A stretch of DNA of 7,165 nt from Tannerellaceae bacterium (GTDB lineage: Bacteria; Bacteroidota; Bacteroidia; Bacteroidales; Tannerellaceae): NCBI GenBank assembly GCA_020860805.1, contig JAJBTP010000366.1, forward strand, positions 1 through 7,165, read 5' to 3'. Of this stretch, positions 5,129 through 7,165 are shown piece after piece. Position 1 is the stretch's first letter, and each line of letters starts with the position of its first letter. The notes beneath the pieces were generated by a model. It was not told the origin of the DNA, searched no databases, and saw only the letters and a list, made by a program, of their open reading frames with translations. The position numbers and the translations under genes are program-made.

Positions 5129-6088
5129 ATGATAAAAGGGAAAATGTTACTGTTGGTATGGATAGTTCTCTTTAATTGTCAATGGTCAATTGTTAATTGT
5201 CAGGTAACAGAATTGACTCCTTTCGGCGATATGGATCGATGGGTCGTCCGGGAAATTAAAGAATCGGCAGTGATTGGTGGTAAAACCAAACTTTTATATG
5301 AGTTGGGTCCAAAGGATACAATCCGGGGGGCAGAACCCTATACTAACCGCGGAGGCTCTCCGTGGGCTAACTCTAATGTGTTGGCAAAAGTAGCAGGAGT
5401 TGTTAAAACAAATACATCTGTATTTCCGGAAGAAAGAGCAAATGGGTATTGTGTACGCATGGAAACCCGTTTTGAAAGCGTAAAAGTAATCGGACTGATT
5501 AATATTGAAGTCATAGCAGCAGGCTCCGTGTATCTGGGAGAGATGCTGGAACCCATTAAAGGAACTAAAAATCCAATGGCTATGCTGAACTGTGGGATTC
5601 CTTTTACCCGTAAACCGTCTGCTTTGAGTCTGGATTATAAGGTAAAAGTAGCCCCGGAACCTAATCGTATACGTTGTACAGGATTTAGTCCCAGATCAAC
5701 CGTAGAAGGAAAAGACGAAGCGGTCATTATTCTGATTTTACAAAAACGCTGGGAGGATGAAAAAGGAAATCTTTTTGCAAAGCGTGTAGGTACGATGATG
5801 AAACGCTATAACAAAGATGTGGATTGGGTGAACAATGCTGTTTTTCCTGTTTTGTATGGTGATATTTCCAATCATCCCGAGTATCAACCTTATATGAAAA
5901 TTCAGGATGAAGAAAGATATGCATTAAATAGTAAAGGTAAAAATGTACCTATCCAGGAAGTAGGATGGGCAGATGACAATGAAGAACCGACTCATTTGAT
6001 TCTGCATTTTGCTTCCAGTCATGGCGGTGCATATATTGGTTCGCCCGGAAATACATTTTGGATTGATAATGTGAAACTGGTTTATTAA
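5129..6088 (+). CDS. Exported PCMD-domain protein (putative carbohydrate-binding)
   Basis: Resembles the PCMD family (PF13201, 'putative carbohydrate metabolism domain') of exported Bacteroidota proteins with a predicted lectin-like beta-sandwich; no catalytic role is established. Seen here: a PYTNRGGSPWANSNVL segment early in the mature region and a C-terminal GGAYIGSPGNTFWIDNVKLVY-type ending (last 20 or so residues), the family's closing 'G(S/N)xxWxDNVxLxY' pattern. In-frame ATGs are at 5033, 5093, 5129 and 5144; the first has a longer ORF of 351 aa. I choose 5129 (319 aa) because MIKGKMLLLVWIVLF gives a normal signal peptide with lysines then a hydrophobic core; 5093, preceded by ggaaaaggaagg, is the main rival. 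The stretch after the core, NCQWSIVNCQ, is encoded by four heptad repeats (5174-5201). There is no clear lipobox. It lies after the sulfotransferase and 12 bp before ligA. A link to sulfation is only positional. Confidence 0.75.
   Translation: MIKGKMLLLVWIVLFNCQWSIVNCQVTELTPFGDMDRWVVREIKESAVIGGKTKLLYELGPKDTIRGAEPYTNRGGSPWANSNVLAKVAGVVKTNTSVFPEERANGYCVRMETRFESVKVIGLINIEVIAAGSVYLGEMLEPIKGTKNPMAMLNCGIPFTRKPSALSLDYKVKVAPEPNRIRCTGFSPRSTVEGKDEAVIILILQKRWEDEKGNLFAKRVGTMMKRYNKDVDWVNNAVFPVLYGDISNHPEYQPYMKIQDEERYALNSKGKNVPIQEVGWADDNEEPTHLILHFASSHGGAYIGSPGNTFWIDNVKLVY
5174..5201. repeat. Four-unit heptad repeat encoding the end of a signal peptide
   Basis: The cleanest array in the window: aattgtc, aatggtc, aattgtt, aattgtc. 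It encodes NCQWSIVNCQ, a near-exact copy of the cyclic LSIVNCQ heptapeptide, placed between the hydrophobic core of the signal peptide and the mature PCMD protein. Confidence 0.9.
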
Positions 6089-6100
6089 AGAAATTTATTT

Positions 6101-7165
6101 ATGAATGAGGTTGCATCCAGAGTCCGGCATCTGAGAGATGTCTTGGAACAACATAATTATAATTATTATGTTTTGTCGGCACCGACAATTTCGGACAGAG
6201 AGTTTGACGCGTTGATGAAAGAATTGGAAGAGTTAGAGAAACAACATCCGGAACTGGCAGATCCTCATTCACCTACCCAACGGGTGGGTAGTGATTTATC
6301 CAAAGAATTCCAGTCCGTACCCCATAAATATCCGATGCTCTCTTTGAGTAATACTTATTCAAAAGAAGAAGTACAGGAGTTTTATGAAAGAACAGACCGG
6401 TTTCTGAATGAACCTTTTGAAGTCGTAGGCGAATTGAAATATGATGGAACCTCTATTGCGTTGACTTATAAAAACGGACTGTTGGTACAGGCAGTTACCC
6501 GTGGAGATGGAACCCGTTGAGATGATGTGACAGCGAATGTAAAAACCATTCGTTCCATCCCTTTAAAGTTGAGAGGAACCGGTTATCCGGAAGAATTTGA
6601 AATACGGGGAGAAATCCTGCTACCCTGGGCAGAGTTTGACCGTCTAAATAAAGAACGGGCAGAGCAGGAAGAACCTTTATTTGCCAATCCCCGTAATGCG
6701 GCTTCCGGTACCTTGAAACAACAGAATCCGGCCATTGTAGCTTCCCGTAAACTGGATGCCTATTTTTATTATTAACTGGGGGAAAACCTGCCGGGAGAAG
6801 GCCATTATGAAAATCTGGAAATGGCCCGTACATGGGGAATTAAAATACCGGATGTAATACGTAAATGTTGTACAATAGAAGAGGTCTTTGAATATCTGGA
6901 CTATTGGGATATCGAACGTAAAAACTTACCCGTTGCTACAGATGGTGTTGTCCTGAAAGTCAATTCACTCCGCCAGCAAAAAAACTTAGGCTTTACAGCT
7001 AAAAGTCCCCGTTGGGCTATTGCTTATAAATTCCAGGCCGAACAGGCTACTACCCGTTTGAATTCAGTATCTTTCCAGGTAGGACGTATCGGGACGATTA
7101 CTCCGGTGGCAAATCTGGAGCCTGTATTGTTATCGGGTACAACTGTAAAACGGGCTTCTTTACAT
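6101..7165 (+). pseudogene. ligA: NAD-dependent DNA ligase LigA with two in-frame stops (3' truncated by window)
   Basis: LigA seals nicks in DNA using NAD and is normally essential. The reading frame from ATG 6101 aligns with LigA over 355 codons to the window edge (full proteins are about 660-670 aa), with no indel. The Ia domain (HNYNYYVLSAPTISDREFD), adenylated lysine K113 in KYDGT, TRGDGT (about 134-139), E171 in IRGEI, FANPRNAASGTL, K286 in TDGVVLKV, K310 in RWAIAYKF and the start of the OB fold (FQVGRIGTITPVANLEP) are all present. Codon 140 is TGA (6518-6520) where homologues have Gly (RGDDVT; GGA expected) and codon 225 is TAA (6773-6775) where homologues have Leu (YY-L-LGENLP; TTA expected). 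Each is one transversion from sense. As written the product would stop at 139 residues, inside the adenylation domain. Either the gene decayed recently or the assembly has two base errors; the conserved remainder fits both. Confidence 0.85.

Larger units (their letters stand above)
2..6088 (+). other. Predicted sulfate activation and sulfotransfer operon
   Basis: Six consecutive + strand genes (permease, cysC, cysD, cysN, sulfotransferase, PCMD protein) have gaps of 37, 59, 73, 24 and at most about 125 bp. I find no convincing factor-independent terminator or Bacteroidota promoter (TTTG / TAnnTTTG) between them. The first four activities bring in sulfate and convert it to PAPS, and the fifth spends PAPS. 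ligA starts 12 bp after the PCMD gene and could be cotranscribed. Operon limits are inferred from spacing, and the true start lies upstream of the window. Confidence 0.65.

Noticed and set aside
2410..5201. CRISPR array or insertion sequence as the source of the repeats
   Set aside because: Units are 7 bp and directly adjacent, with no regular spacers, no terminal inverted repeats, no target duplications and no transposase or cas gene in view.
6518..6520. UGA recoded as glycine, as in SR1/Gracilibacteria
   Set aside because: Gly is exactly what is missing at codon 140, but TGA appears as sense nowhere else in the seven genes, cysC ends with TGA, and the second interruption in ligA is TAA at a Leu position, which that code does not explain.
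6527..6775. Separate small gene starting at GTG 6527
   Set aside because: It is the middle of the LigA adenylation domain in the same frame as the flanking parts, bounded by the two nonsense codons, and is not an independent gene.

Overview
The window looks like a Bacteroidales (Bacteroidota) chromosome fragment. The evidence is the close protein-level match I recall between its CysD/CysN/LigA and those of Bacteroides and relatives, A-rich gene leaders without strong Shine-Dalgarno sites, moderate-to-low GC, and a PCMD-family exported protein, a family typical of Bacteroidota. This assignment comes from recognition, not a database search. All seven genes lie on the + strand with short gaps, so bases 2-6088 read as one operon running up to ligA.

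Layout: (1) 2-625, the C-terminal part of an SLC13-type permease cut by the window edge, probably the sulfate importer; (2) 663-1328 cysC, APS kinase; (3) 1388-2320 cysD and (4) 2394-3875 cysN, the two subunits of ATP sulfurylase; (5) 3900-5003, a PAPS-dependent sulfotransferase; (6) about 5129-6088, an exported PCMD-domain protein; (7) 6101 to the window end, ligA, NAD-dependent DNA ligase, interrupted by two in-frame stop codons. Genes 1-5 form a coherent path: sulfate import, activation to APS, phosphorylation to PAPS, then transfer of the sulfuryl group to an acceptor. No PAPS reductase (cysH) or sulfite reductase is seen here, so this cluster appears built to make sulfate esters rather than only cysteine. 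It resembles the Bacteroides cluster reported to sulfate cholesterol and other steroids (around BT_0416, from memory).

The most unusual structure is a dispersed family of 7-bp-period repeats (units aattgtc / aattgac / aatggac). They occur at almost every gene junction and inside the N-termini or linkers of cysC, cysD, cysN and the PCMD gene. Because 7 and 3 are coprime, one orientation is translatable in all three frames as the cyclic heptapeptide LSIVNCQ, while the other gives DN(stop)QLTI in all three frames. Coding copies of the second kind carry GGA where the stop would be, giving DNGQLTI-like peptides. One copy supplies the stop codon of cysC and another encodes the end of a signal peptide.

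The second point is ligA: its frame and all visible catalytic residues are conserved, yet codon 140 is TGA where Gly is expected and codon 225 is TAA where Leu is expected. This is either recent decay of a normally essential gene or sequence error.
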